Source of the DNA: Talpa occidentalis
Lineage: Eukaryota > Chordata > Mammalia > Eulipotyphla > Talpidae
DNA: 64,000 nucleotides
Reading direction: 5' to 3'
Assembly: GCF_014898055.3 (NCBI RefSeq)
Contig: NW_023601433.1
Location: 19,767,641-19,831,640 of the forward strand
Numbering within the stretch: the first letter of the stretch is position 1; each line of letters begins with the position of its first letter. Below, in pieces: positions 10,962-23,603 of the stretch. Both the position numbers and the translations under genes were made by a program. The notes beneath the pieces are model-generated. The model did no database searches and was not told the DNA's origin. It was given only the letters and a program-made list of their open reading frames with translations.

Positions 10962-11208
10962 TACAAGCACTGGGTAAAGTCAGAAGCGTGGGAGGGTGAG
11001 AGAATTCACCACAGCCAGAGCGGGGAGCAGAGCAGGCAGAAGGACCGAAGTACACTGCTGAGGGGAGCTGCCGGCAGCAGGAGAGGTCTGCACACCATGT
11101 GGGACCCTCGCAGGCGACCAGGGAGAAGCCCAGAATCGAATCAGCGCTGCAGAGGCTGAGGGCAGCTTAGCAACCCAGCGCTCAACCGCTGTGCCACCAG
11201 GGAGGCCC
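10911..11208 (-). mobile_element. tRNA-derived SINE with long ATTT tail
   Basis: A near full-length SINE on the minus strand. Its tail shows as about eleven ATTT units at 10,917-10,962 and its head at the right edge as the complement of GGGCCTCC. TTATTGTCTTTA occurs on both sides and is the likely target-site duplication. Also at 29,371-29,660, and truncated at 57,587-57,668. Confidence 0.9.
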
Positions 11209-12047
11209 CTCTTATTGTCTTTAGGAGCAGCCCCTTCGTCTTAGCATGACAATCAAGGGTTTTACAGTCTGATTCTATTATCTCTTAGCAATCATACCTT
11301 CTCTGTAACTATTTATTCAGTTGTACTAAACTACATATTCCTTCAGCTTTTTCCAGAATGTACTACTGCTGTCTGGAATGTCCATTTTTTCTCTGCAAAG
11401 AACCTTATGTCAGGAGTTAGTTTAGCTGTTTGTATCAGGAAGCCTTTCCCCATGTTCTCTACTGGGGGCACATCAAGAATGATTGCCCTGTTTTCTCAGC
11501 TCACACTGTGGAGCAGGCCCTCTGGACCCCATTATTTCCAAGTTCCTGCTGAGCATCAGGGTGTTTTATGCAGGGTTAGGCATCCTGACTAGGATTTTTA
11601 CTTCCTGTGTTTTCGATTTCACCCCTCAGACACAAACCTGATAAGGCTTCTGTGAATCAAATACCAATAATAATTTATTAGCCACCAAGATGGCTTGTGT
11701 TCTTTAGTGCCAATGGGAGATGGCCCTCTCCACTAAGAGGACTCAGGAATCCCTTGGGAGCTTTCTGGTCTCAGAAGACCTAATTCAGCCTTGGAAGAGA
11801 CTTGGTTCAACCTGAAATTGAATCCCTGGTGAGCAGTGCCTTAGAGGAGTCACTGGGAGCCCTATGGAAGAGACATCTGGCCCTTGGCAGTGCTTCTGAG
11901 TAAAGCATACACTGTCGGGGTGCTTCAAGCAGGATGTGATTTTCAGTTAACACAGCTGGTATTTGATATATACATCTACTAAGTGAAAAAAATCACCCCC
12001 TTACTTAGAAGCACAAATAATAACATTGCTTATTGCCACTCTGAGTC
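11209..12047. other. Anonymous sequence, copy 1
   Basis: No gene or recognisable element. It is shared in part with 28,660-29,360 and with 56,760-57,580. Copy 2 lacks about 0.6 kb equivalent to roughly 11,935-12,550. Confidence 0.5.
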
Positions 12048-12062
12048 AAGAATGGGAGTATA

Positions 12063-12367
12063 GGGCCTCCCCGGTGGCGCAGCGGTTGAGCATTGGGTTG
12101 CAAGGCTGCCCACAGCCTCTGCAGCACCAGTTCAATCTCGGCTGCTGGACGGGGCTCCCACATGGTGCGCAGACCTCTCCTGCCACCCGCTGCTCCCCTC
12201 AGCAGTGTACTTCGGTCCTTCTGCCTGTTCTGTTCCCCGCTCTGGCTCTGGTGGGTTCTCTCACCCTCCCGCGCTTCTGGCTGTGCCCAGTGCTTGTATA
12301 AATGAATAAATAGATCTTTGAAGAAAAAAGAAAAAAAAGAATGTGATTTAAAAAAAAAAAGAAGAAG
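12063..12367 (+). mobile_element. SINE insertion private to copy 1
   Basis: A full-length young-type SINE: head GGGCCTCCCCGGTGGCGCAG, B box GTTCAATC, and the GGTGGGTTCTCTCACC body. AAGAATGGGAGTATA on the left (12,048-12,062) and AAGAATGTGAATGTA on the right (12,368-12,382) form an imperfect target-site duplication. Copy 3 near 56,730-56,750 has the unoccupied site. Confidence 0.9.
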
Positions 12368-12382
12368 AAGAATGTGAATGTA

Positions 12383-14058
12383 GCTTTCCTCGGTCCTCCA
12401 AGTCAGTGTCACTAAGCAGCTCTGGTCACAGCACAGTCAAGACTGTGTGTCCATGTGAAACCATGCAAAGCTGAGGGGATGACACAGTCTGTGGGTCTCA
12501 TCTATGTGCTCACAGCTGCAAGACACAAGTCAGGCTCAAGGTGCAATGAGGGGGAATTGGGGAAAATGAAAATTTTTAAGGCCACAGATGTCTGGCTGTC
12601 CTATCCCAAAGAGTGCCCACAGCGTCCAGTAGTCCCAACCAAAAGCTGCTTATGCAGGATGGCCCCGTCCTGTCAATCAGAGCCTGGAGGTAGTGCACAC
12701 CAATAAGTGATGAACCAGGACCCGACTCACAGTGGCAGCTGGAGGTAGTCACAGTGCAACAGGGATGCAAGGTCCCTAAGTCAGAGCAGCCCTAGAGGCT
12801 TTCCTGCAGCCTGCTGCCTAAGCTAAGGTGCCTGGAGACTGAGTGGCAGCAGTGATTTCCCACTCCACTATCCCAGTATGTGCAGCCTGCTCTGAAAGCA
12901 GCAGAGAACACAATCTTTTCACTATTTGCCACTCCCAGTGCAAGCAGCCACATTGTTTTACTAGGAGGTGCTGAGGCAGAAATCTGAAGGCTGGACTGGA
13001 CAGTGTCAGATGCAACTGCACCAAGAGGTTGTGTCAGGCATTCTGGAGGAAGGGGCGGCAGTGAGCAGTGGTGCTGGAAGATCAGAAGCTGCTGATTAGA
13101 GGTGGTGGTGCACATGCCTGCAGTGCCAGTCAGCAGGTGGGGGTGTGGAAGGTCAGGCATCGGTGTTACACTCTTCAAAGTTGCCAAACATAGGCCGACA
13201 GGAGACAGCTCTTTTCACAAGTGGTGTTAGAGGACCAGGCACAAATTTACAGCTTTTCCAGAGATGCTACACATAGGCCAGGGACACCAGTCAACAGGCA
13301 ATGTGGGGGCAGAGTTAGAGGCGGAAGCAAATGTCAAGCAGTGTTTAAAAAGGAGAGATAAGATGCACAGGTCTGCAATGAATGAAGGTTTTGATGAATG
13401 AAGGTCTCAGTAAATGAGTGTCCAAATGGAGTCTCCCAATCAACGCATGAAACCAGCTACTGTCCCAGCTTATACTTCCTTCAGTGTTATCCCCCTTTCA
13501 TACTGGATTGGTGCATCTTCAAAACTGACACCATTTCAACATTTGATTGGCTCCTGCATGAGATAAAATCTGACTGCTCCTTTTACAATGTCACATCTTC
13601 TTTAAAACAGAACCACACCAGCATGTGAAACCCTATCTACCCTGAGGTTGTGTGGTCTTGTGCCAACAGTGGGCTCTGCAGAAGAGCCAGGCAGGCAGGC
13701 TGTGCTGCCTTTAAATGGCACTGGCCAGGTTCAAACCTGACTGGCATGTACCCAAAACCACTCTGGTGCAAGGGGCCCCTTCTGCAATGGAGCTGGTCAT
13801 GCCCCATTGCACCTGGCTGCTGTGCTGGGGGAGCTGGAAGTTAGGGAGGGGTCTTCCTACACATGCTGCAGATGTAACACCTGCTATAGCGTTTGCATGC
13901 TGATTTCCAGCAAGGCCTTTCCAGGACTAGACACCTAACTACAGGAGGTGTCAATGATAGTGTTTTTAGTCTGAGAATTCAGATGTCTCCAGACTGGGCT
14001 ACCTGATTGGATCTGATGTGACCATTGGTGCCATCTATCCCAATGTGCCCCCAGATCC
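12383..14058. other. Anonymous block with promoter-like boxes, copy 1
   Basis: Shared with 27,148-28,640 and 55,079-56,700. The minus strand has a CCAAT box in AGCCAATCAAATG near 13,540-13,555, a second CCAAT near 13,510, and a TATA-like AGTATAAGCTGG near 13,468-13,480, followed downstream by a repeated CTTCATTCAT motif. No coding frame is conserved between the three copies. It could be an old LTR or a lost promoter, but I cannot assign it. Confidence 0.45.
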
Positions 14059-15704
14059 TTTTTTGTCTTGTCCTTGTTCGGTTTTGGTAATATTGTAATG
14101 TTGGCTTCATAGAACGTGTTTGGTATTCTCCCTTCCTTCTCAATTTTTTTGGAAGATTTTGTGAAGGATAGGCACTAATTTGTCTCTGAATGTTTGCTAG
14201 AATTCATTTGTAAATTCATCAGGTCCTGGGCTTTTGTTTTTGGGGAAGTTTTTGATTATCATTTCAAATTTGCTGCTTGTAATTGGTCTGTTTAGGTGTT
14301 CTACTTCTTTATCTAGCTTTGTGTGATTGTAGAGTTGGAGGAATTTGTCCATCTCCTCTAGATTGTTGAACTTGTTTCCATATAACTCTTCATAGTATTC
14401 TTTTGATTTCTGCTGTGTCCGTTGTGATTTCTCCTCTTTCATTTACGATCCTGTTTATTTGTGCTTTCTCCCTTTTTTCCTTTGTGAGCCTGGCTAGGGG
14501 TTTGTCTATTTTATTGATATTTTCGAAGAACCAGCTCTTGGTTTCATTGATCTTTTGGATTGTTTTTTTAGTTTCGATTTCATATATTTCTGCTTTGGTT
14601 TTTATTATTTCGTTTCTTCTACTGGTTTTGGGGTTTTTTTGGTGTTCTTTTTCTAGATCTTTGAGCTTCAAAATTAGGTTGTTTCTTTGTGTTCTTTCTT
14701 GTTTCTTGATGTGAGCCTCTATTGCTATATATTCTCCTCTTATCACTGCTTTTGCTGCATCCCATACATTTAGGAAATTGGTGTCCTCATTGTCATTCAA
14801 TTCAAAGAATTTTTTTATGATTTATTTTATTTATTCATTCATTTATTTATTTATACCAGCACTGGGTATAGTCAGAAGTGTGGGAGGGTGAGAGAATTCA
14901 CCAGAGCCAGAGCGGGTAGCAGAGCAGGTAGAAGGACAGAAGTACACTCTTGAGGGGAGCAGCAGGCGGCAGGAGAGGTCTGTGCACCATGTGGGACCCT
15001 CCTCCGCTGGCTGGGGAGCAGCCGGGGATCGAACCAGCGCCGCAGAGGCCGCGGGCAGCTTCACAACCCAGCGCTCAACCGCTGTGCCACTGGGGAGGCC
15101 CAATTCAAAGAATTTTTTAATTTCTTCTTTGATCGCCTCATTAGTCCAATGGTCTTCCAGTAGTGTGGTTTTCAATCTCCAAGAGATAGGAGAGTTCCTT
15201 GCCTTCTTTTTATGGTTTATTTCTAGTTTGATGCCTTTATGGTCAGAAAAGATGGTTGGTATGATTTGATCTTGGTGTTGGTGTATCTGTTGATGTTTGT
15301 CTTGTGTCCCAGTATGTGATCGATCCTGGAGAATGATCCGTGTGTGCTTGAGGAAAATGTGTACAATGTTATTTTTGGGTTTAGTGTTCTATAGATGTCT
15401 GTTAAGCCAAAGCGCTCTAGGTCCTTATTTAGAGCTTTAGTGTCTTTACTTATCTTTTGTCTCGTTGATCTATCCATTGTTGTTAGTGGTGTGTTGAAGT
15501 CTCCCACTACGTATGTGTTTTCTCTGATGTCTGTTTTCAGAGATGACAATAGTTGTCTGATATATTTTGTTGCTCCTTCGTTTGGTGTATATATGTTAAT
15601 GAGTGTTATTTCTTCTTGAAGCATTGTCCCCTTGATCATAATGTAATGACCACAGGGGTCTCTTTTTATCTTTTTGAGTTTGAAATCTGTTTTATCTGAT
15701 ATAA
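14059..15704 (-). mobile_element. L1 ORF2 fragment split by a SINE, copy 1
   Basis: The minus strand encodes the L1 endonuclease part (IDHILGHKTNINRY) and the start of the RT part ([12 protein letters not shown]), with frameshifts and stops. It is closely related to the full-length L1 at 1,012 but is truncated at both ends. A SINE (14,817-15,101) interrupts it. Copies are at 26,048-27,147 and 53,431-55,078. Confidence 0.9.
14817..15101 (-). mobile_element. SINE nested in L1 fragment, copy 1
   Basis: A full-length young-type SINE on the minus strand, flanked by AATTCAAAGAATTTTTT at 14,799-14,815 and 15,102-15,118. All three copies share it at the same site, so it inserted before the unit was duplicated. 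Confidence 0.92.
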
Positions 15705-15830
15705 GGGGAGCAACTGGTGAGACAGGAGAATCTGCTGAGCCCTAGGAGAGTCAGCTCCCTGAGCTGGGCTAGATTCAGGCCTCAGTGGTGACAGCGCTGA
15801 GGCTTCACCCCTAGGAAACCAGGGAGGCCC
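15705..15830 (-). mobile_element. Truncated SINE, copy 1
   Basis: Only the 5' half remains: the complement of GGGCCTCCCTGGT is at the right edge, with the middle GGGGAGCAACTGGTGAGACA at the left. It abuts the end of the L1 fragment. Shared with 53,305-53,430. Confidence 0.75.
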
Positions 15831-18800
15831 AAAAAACCAAATTTGTGTTATACCTACCATGTGTACTGCCTCTGTTGTATACTTGGGAAGATCCAAGGTC
15901 ACCATTTATTTGGTTCCTTCTCTGGAAAATGCCCAGGTAGAATTCAGAACAGAAGCAGCAGACATGTGAGGGAATCAGGGCCTGAGGGGCCTCGGCTGTG
16001 AGTGGTTTGGCTAAAGGGTTTACACTGGGTTGTAGATCTTCTGCAAGGCCATAGTGAGAAGGAGGCCAGCACTATGACAGAACTGGATGCTAAAGGAGTG
16101 AAAAAATTTGGGTGATACAAAACAAACTTTATTAGTATTTCTATAATGAAGAAGAAACCCTGCAGGAAATAAAATGAAACAACTTGAAATCAATTAGGAA
16201 ACAAAGATTTTGAACTACAAGAGGAGGGCGAGGTGTCTGTGGGTGGAGGGGTAGTAGAAGTTAAACGAGGATATGTGGCTAGAGAGGTGGATAAGGTTTG
16301 GGGTCAGCGGTGCTTAGTCTGCACCAGAGGTGGACAGGCAGGACAGGGGTCAGGGGATGGGACCCTGGAGGAATGGTATCAGGTGAGCACCCTCTGCATA
16401 TGTTGTTCCAGAGGAACAGGAGAGCCCAGCAGGCCTGCTGGGTCAGACAGAAAATGCCCAGGATGCTGTAGGTGTTCCTGGGCACTCTGAGCTCACTAAT
16501 CCCCTGCAGAGTCAGCTTGAAACTCCCCAGATTCCAGCAGGATGTCCCCAGGCTGCTGAGCCCTGCTAGGGAAACCAGGCCAGGACCTGCAACCGGTGGG
16601 ACAACCTGCTGGGCACAAGCACACACCACCTGTTTGCAGGGAGCCAGGCTCTTGCCAGGCCCCAGCAGGGCATCCTGGCAGTGTTGTGTTTAGACCAGCC
16701 CCACTGTGGGAGACAGGTATAGGCCAGGATGCTTCAGGAGCTGCCCAGTGTGGGCAGTTCACACCCGCCCCTTCTGGGGAAGCTAAGACTGGCGCAGGAT
16801 TCCGAAGACTTCTTTGAGGATTCTGAGATAAGAGGAGTGCCACAGGAGGAACCAGACAATGACTAGGATGCTGCAACCCATGGGGACAGTGCTGAGCTCA
16901 CACCACCCCCGCTGGAACAGCCAGGCCCTGGCCAGGAGAATGCAGCCTATGCAAGAGCGTCCTGAGCTCAAACCACACCTGTGGGAGGAAGCCACCTCTG
17001 GCCAACATCCTGCAGGTTCAAGTGGGGTGCGAAGGCAACAGCAGCCCTGCCTGGGGAACCAGCCCCTGCAGGGATCCTGTAGCACAAGCAGAGACACCCC
17101 TGGTGTCTGTTTCTCTCCAATCAGCAAATTCTCTGGGCTCGTGGCCTGTCCCATGGGCTGCAGGGGAACCCAGCTGTACTCCTTGAGAAGGCACTTGATA
17201 TGCAAGAGGACAGGCCATCAACCACATGCCAGATTGCCATTTGCCTTTTCAAACAGACCACATGCTAGAGCCCTGAGCAGAGACCAGCCTAAAATAGGGG
17301 GCCCTTGGGATTCTGTTCCCCAAATTTGTCAGCTACAGATGCCATGTCATACTGCTCGTGGTCCAAATCTAGCCCGTGTGGTCTCCTCCAAGGGGCACCT
17401 GACCCTACCCATCCAGTCGGGCCCATGCACCAGCCTGGGCTGCTCACCCTTGGACAGCAACTCCAAGGGTTTTTTGTACTCCAGCCAGTTCCTTTGGACA
17501 TGTGTCCCAATCTCGAAGTTGTGGGTGCCCTTCAACCTGGAAGTGACAGATCCCACACTGGTCTGTGGGAGGACAGTCGGGGAAATGCACTCTTTGGGCC
17601 TCTTCACCTTCCTGAACAGAGAGCACCTTCTGGGAGCAAACAGACACACCTGCTGGGTGGCAACCAGCTGGGGCAAGAGGGAGCAGCCATGACTCTCTGG
17701 GTCCAACCACAAGCCAGGCTGGTTGTGGTGGAGACATGACCCGCCTCCTGGGTGGGCCAGACCCTCCTTCCTTGAGCATGCACACACTCACCCTCACAGC
17801 TCGCACACCCACACTCACAGGGGGAAAGGGAGGGGTGGGGAGCATCAGAGCCCTGGCTTGGCCTGACCTGTCCCCAGGGCCCCCCTAGTTACCTCAGGGG
17901 CAGTGCTGGTGTTGGCCTGAGACATACGAACAGGCTCCTCATGCCTTGCAGCAGAGGGAGACAAGAGTTTTGGGGACCTTTTTTGGGTCCACTGTGGGGA
18001 GACCTGGGCAAACAGTAAGAAAACGTGGGGACGGGTCCAGGTCCACCAGGCAAGTGAGCTGGGTCAGGTTTGGTTCAGAACCAACTGCCTGGGGACCAGG
18101 GTTCCAAGGTGATGTGTGCCCTGTCATCTCTCGGAGGTGATGTCACTTCCTGGGTCCCCTTCCCTGGACTTCCTGCTCACACAGATGCCCTACTCCCCCC
18201 CATGGCTGCCTGGGCCACTTCCTTTTCGCCCTCCATGCCAGGCTCATCTCACAGCACTGAGAGCAGCACAGCCTCCCACAGACCTTGGATGGTGCCATGA
18301 AGCCAGGGCCAAGCTGGAGACCCAGGTCTCTGGCTGCTAACCTGACTCATCCTCCCTGCCAGGGAGCAGTCCCTGCAGCACCAGCAACTTCAGGCTCCCG
18401 TCTCCAATGGGCCCAGAGGAGCTCCAGAGTGTGGAGCCTCTCCCTGGGTGGTCCTGGGGAGTGGGCCACTCCTCTCTGCTGCCCTTGGAAGGGAGGCTGG
18501 TGTCAGGCTCACAGCACTTGGAGGGTCCCACCCGGGGGAGGGCACCTGCCCATGGCTCACCCAGGCCTGGCCAGCCCTGCTGAGGGCTGAGACATCTCCC
18601 ACCTGGTGTGCCTGTTCTCCCTCGAGGTGGAATCCACCCAAACTCAGCCCTGCTCCTCTCTGGCTGTGCCCTACATGGCCTTGTCGGCACAGTCAAGGTG
18701 CCAAGGCCACAAACAGTGTACACGTGCTGGCGACAAACATCTCAGGGACCCCCAAGCCCTGCCTGCTCACACACCTGCCCAACTGCCTGGAGGTTGTATG

Positions 18801-21175
18801 GACTTGGGGCTGGGTTCTGATTGGGACGAGGCCACCCAAGGCATGGGGTGTCCACTCCAACAGTGACTGATGCCAGCGAGGCCTCTTCTGTCTCCTTCCC
18901 TGTCCTCACTGGCTGACTCTCCCTTTCTCTTTCTGTATGTCCCTCTGATGTTCTCTCCCCCTCTTGGTCTGTCCTCATCTCACTCTCTGTGTGTGTCCCT
19001 TTCCTTCTCTGCTTCTCTGTCCCTGCCCCATTCCTTTGTGTCTGTCTCAGTTTCCCTCTGATCCCCAGTGTGCAGAGGACCAGAGGGAGGGAGGGAGAAG
19101 ATAGGGGACTGAGGTGATGGTGCACGGGTGCCTTGGAGAAGGAAACTCTACGGGGACTACACCCGAGTGGGTGGGGGAAAACAAACAGCGTTTACAAGTG
19201 AAAACTGAAGTTAAAAAATAAAAAAAGAAGAATATATATAAAAAAATACAATCACACCTGCAGGATCCTCCCCCTGTCTTGGCTTCTCCAGCAGTGGGGT
19301 GTGAACTGTCCACACTGGGCAGCTCCTGAAGCATCCTGGCCTATGCCTGTCTCCCGCAGTGGGGCTGTTTTGATCCTGTCTCCTGGAGGCAGCATCAAGT
19401 TGGGTTTTGTTTTTGGTACAACCAGTCACTCTGTGTCTTATTCTTTGGTGAGTTCAATTCATTTCCATAAAGGGTGATGACATGATGACTTACTACAGTG
19501 CTTTTGTCTTCAGTCAAATCCAACCAAGAAATGTGTGGTATCTGGAGCGGGTGGTGCGGGCTCCAGGGTCACTGCCTCCTTGGTCCCCTGGTCAGTTTGG
19601 AGGATGGTGTCGGTCCAGAGGCCCAGACATTAGCCAGGTGGCTGGGGTTCTGACCTGGGCACTGCCATAACCCCTCAGTCTCCATGTCCTTGTTTCTGAG
19701 ATGGTGTGGGGGAGGGGTGTCAGGTCAGTATCACTTCCCAGTTCACAGAGTGCTGGGGAGGGATCTCCAAGGTCACACAGTGAAAGTAACTGCTGAGGTC
19801 AAGTAGCCGGCCTTTCATCAGCTCCCTGAGCCACTTCTGTTCCTATGCCCACATCTGGCTTTCAAGACCCAGCTCCCATGTCCCCTTCCTGCTGAGGAAG
19901 GAACCTCCCTGGCTCTGCCCTTGGCCCCCTCTGAGGCAGCTACTGCAGCCCTTCTCTCCTCACACACCCCAGGCTGCAGGGCATCCTGGGTGGGGTCATG
20001 TGGTTCTCTGTGACCTTAACGCCCTGTGGAGTATGTTCCTGGGCACCAGCATGCATTGGGTTAGGGTACCCCAAATGTCCACTGCAGGTCTGTGTCAGCG
20101 GAGTTGCCTGGGATGTGTTTAGAGAGAAGTTCCCTGGCCCATCCCCAGAGGCAGAGAGTGGGCTCTGGCTGTCCAGGGCTGGGGAGGGGAAAGAGGGGGT
20201 GGTGCCCCATGGGCCCAGACCCAGGAAACAAGGTTGTTGTGGTGATGGAGATGTTCTCAAGGTAGAGTATGGGATGATCGTCCTGCTCTGCACTTACCAA
20301 AAGGACATGACAGGTGAGCCTTCAACAAATGACTCAATGGCCAAAAGTTATATCTCAATAAATTTGCTTTTAAAACATTAAAAAATGGGTCTACAAGTTG
20401 CCCTGTGTCTGTTCTCCACTGTATCTTCATCGAGGGCTTATGGGAAAACTGCTGTAGCCCACGAGGAGCTGAGCACAGACAATTTGACTGCACAGATGTT
20501 CTCAAGGCGCCTCCTCTGCGTGGTACTGAGTCACGCGATGAGATGCTGATGTCACGCTGCTCCTGCGATGGGAGAGACTTTTAGGGGCCTTGGGTGGGAG
20601 GCAGCTTATTTTTTATGTGGACAGAATAGAAATAATGAGTGTCCAGAAGGTCTACTGTGTTGGTTTTCAATTTTCCTCCAATTCTGGGATACACAGGAGG
20701 GGAGACAGTGCCCCCCGGGAGTGTGTCTGACTCACTGGCTCTTTCTCGTGAGGAGAATGAAGCAGAAGGGATGCGCCACATCACAGAGTCAGGCTCACAG
20801 GGGCTGAGACTTCCCACCCGGGCTCCCCTCCTGGTCCCTCTCTGGGGTGACTCCCTTCACACGGTGGACACTCAGCTAAGTGGACGCCCACAGGACAAGG
20901 ACCTGATTTTTTTTTTCCAGGAGCCACATGCATGAGCTCTGAGGCAGGTCCTTCCATGCTGATCACGGCCGTTCAGATCCGCCAACATCTCGTCCCCATC
21001 CCAGCCTCATGGGACCCAGAGCTGGAGCCTCTGAGTGAGGCCCCTCCTGCCGCCTGCCCCTCAGAGACTGTGGAGATGCCGGATCTTTGTTTTAGAAGCA
21101 AAGTAGGAAGAGATTTGGTATAAACCAGTAAGATATTCAGGCGATAAAGTGATCAGTGGCTGTTTTCTCACAAAA
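15831..21175. other. GC-rich unassigned block, left arm
   Basis: Inverted and highly similar to 48,010-53,304. It holds a decayed minisatellite (16,430-17,020), a CT-rich stretch (about 18,880-19,070) and an A/T-rich run near 19,210-19,250. Open frames of 100-280 codons occur on both strands, but matching frames are interrupted or shifted in the other arm, and none shows a domain I know. An L1-type sequence (AATAAATTTGC near 20,355) is the only other repeat sign. I see no gene. Confidence 0.5.
16430..17020. repeat. Decayed GC-rich minisatellite, left arm
   Basis: Degenerate units of roughly 45-70 bases recur. On the minus strand each has a CATCCTGG-like start, a CTGGCTCC-like middle and a CAGCAGGGGTGG-like end, often closing with GAGCTCA. 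The other arm has it at 52,110-52,705. Unit boundaries are by eye. Confidence 0.55.
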
Positions 21176-21187
21176 AAACAGTGGAGG

Positions 21188-21501
21188 GGGCCTCCCCTGT
21201 GGTGCAGCGGTTGAGCGCTGGGTTGCGAAGCTGCCCGTGGCCTCTACGCCACCGGTTCGATCCCCGGCTGCTCCCCGACCACCAGAGGAGGGTCCCACAT
21301 GGCGCACTGACCTCTCCTGCCGCCCGCTGCTCCCCTCAGCAGTGTACTTTGGTCCTTCTGCCTGCTCTCTCCCCGCTCTGGCTCTGGTGAATTCTCTCAC
21401 CCTCCCGTGCTTCTGACTGTACCCAGTGCATGTATAAAGAAGCAAAACAAACAATCAAATAAATAAATAAACATGCCTCTATTAAAAAAAAAAAAAGAAA
21501 G
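21188..21501 (+). mobile_element. SINE insertion private to the left arm
   Basis: A full-length young-type SINE with intact B box (GGTTCGATCCCCGG) and an A-rich tail. AAACAGTGGAGG flanks it at 21,176-21,187 and 21,502-21,513. The right arm near 47,965-47,985 has the same flanks with no insertion, so this arrived after the arms formed. Confidence 0.95.
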
Positions 21502-21513
21502 AAACAGTGGAGG

Positions 21514-23319
21514 CCAGAGTAGCTCACGTGACGGTCAAAGCCCTGATTGCAATGAGCTGTCAGACAAGGAATCCACATCCCCTGAAGTGTCATTCAAAAT
21601 ATGTGATTTTTAAAACTCAGTTCTACCGTTTTAGATTCCCATTTAATTTTGCTGTTTTGTTTCTTTATACTCTCCCCAGAGCGGTGTCTGCAGGGTCATG
21701 GCACAGAGGGGCTCTCAGCAGCCTGGAACTGTGAGCAGCAGGGCTGACTCAGACCTGCCTGTAGGGAGTGGGGCCCTGGAGCCCCAGAATCAGCCCCCAG
21801 GGCTGACCCTCCAGAGCAGCGCAGGCCTTTCTCCTCTTGATTCCCTGAATCACCTCCTCTTGATTCCAGGAATCTCCCTGCCACCCCAGCATTGGGGAGT
21901 TGAGGAGGATGTTGTGGCTCAGGAAATGGGGGCCTCCTCCTAACCATCTGTCCTCTCCTCATCTCTCTCCTTCATCAGCCTGAGTGTGCATGTTTGAGTC
22001 ACACCAGCCCTGTATGGACAGGAAAGGCCCAGAACGTAAGTGATTCCCTGGTCAGTTACAGCACCAGCCCCTCTGCAGTCCCACCAGGGGAGACAGAGAC
22101 TCTCCCAGCCCCAGCCAGAGCCGCGTCACCCACACAGACCTTCCCCTCACAGTGTCCCCGATGCTGCCCCTTCCTGGCCCCACCCTTCCTGGTGCCCCCA
22201 CCACTCCTTTTGGGCCCCATCCTCTAGTCCCCATTTTCATCCTCTGCTCCATTTCCAGGAGCCTCCCCACCTTCCTAGCCATGCCCTGGGGGCTCTCCTC
22301 CACCTCCCCTGATTCAGAGATGGAGAATTTTTAAATGTATATTTATTTATTTATTTTCTGACAGTGTGGGTCATCTTTCTATAGTTATTGTTCCTCTTAG
22401 GTGTGGCCCTTCCACCAATGATCCACCACATACCACCACCAGCTCCCCAGGTCTCTCCCTGGCTCTGATCACTCCTGCTCCCCCCTGCTCTAAGACGTGC
22501 ATGGGTGGTCGGCCCACGGGTCTTGGCTTTATCCTGGAACATTTTCCTTTTCTTGGGCGAGGACCTGGGCTCCTGAGTAGAATTGAATTTTTATTCCCAG
22601 GAGGAGGCACTTTCACCCTTGGAAGCAGAAACAGAAACAAAGTACAGAGCCTCTGGAGTCCAAGGATCCACCCGAGACCGAAGGAACCTCTATATTTGGG
22701 GATCAGCCCATAATCTGGGAATCAGCTATTAGGACCTGGAAACCTGCTTTTGTCCTTTGTCCATAGGACTAAGAAAATTGGAGGACTCTGACCTGACACT
22801 GGACTTGGGCGCCCCCTTGTGTGCAGATCCCTGTCCTGACGCTGGGGGCCAGGGAGCCTGGGGAGGGCCTGGCTGAGCAGGAGAAAGGGCGGCTCTGGGC
22901 TCCTGTGCTCAGCCCTGTGGCCACACGGGGGCGCTGCCGCCTGTTCCGGATTCTGGTGGAGGCGCCAGGACATGGCGGGGGCTGAGGTGGGCAGAGTTGG
23001 GGGTCCTGGAGGGCGGCGTCCTGGGGTGAGATGCTCTGTGAGGAGTCTGAGCAGCAGGGCTCAGAGGAGAGGAGACTCCGGAGCCTGCCCTGTGTGTGAG
23101 GTTTCCAGCTTTTCTCCCAGAACCCTTCTCTCCACTCCCTGGACGGTGATACCTGGGAAACTGGAAAAGAAAAAAACTTTCCATCTATAACCTATTAAAT
23201 ATTGAGAGTATTTTTAAAAATAACATTTAAAGAATACTGTTCGAATTACAAAAAAGTTGCAAAGGCAGTACAGGTCTTGTTTATCCCACACCATTTCCAT
23301 TTTGTTAACATCCTACATG
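21514..23319. other. GC-rich unassigned block to the arm boundary, left
   Basis: Inverted copy of 46,156-47,960. A short A-rich tail-like run (complement of AAATAAATAAATAAATA) near 22,335-22,355 may be a retrosequence end. No conserved coding frame: a frame open over about 106 codons at 46,803 is interrupted by a stop in this arm and lacks an ATG. Sequence identity with the other arm stops abruptly at 23,319. Confidence 0.5.
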
Positions 23320-23561
23320 AGTACAGATTTTTTTTTACCACTAATGCAGCAATGTTGACAATAACTAAACACCATACTGTAATTTGTCTTTGCTAATGCC
23401 ATTTTATGCCCAATAATCCCATCCAGTTTGCCTGGATGACAGTTTCTCAGACTTCCTTGTTTCCTTGGGAGAGGTTTGGGTCACAGATGGGGGTTCTTGG
23501 GTCACCTCTAAGAAAAACTTCACCGGATTCCTCCTTTCAGTGGGAAGTCCTCCTTTCAGTC

Positions 23562-23603
<42 letters not shown>

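Noticed and set aside
10917..10962. ATTT array as an independent microsatellite
   Set aside because: It is the reverse complement of the tail of the SINE at 10,911-11,208.
16859..17692. 277-codon frame in the left GC-rich block
   Set aside because: The other arm does not keep it as one frame (its equivalents are short and shifted), and it crosses a decayed minisatellite.
23566..23599. Possible CRISPR-like or telomeric arrays in this and other short tandem stretches
   Set aside because: They are plain dinucleotide or short simple repeats, with no spacers between units and no telomeric TTAGGG unit.
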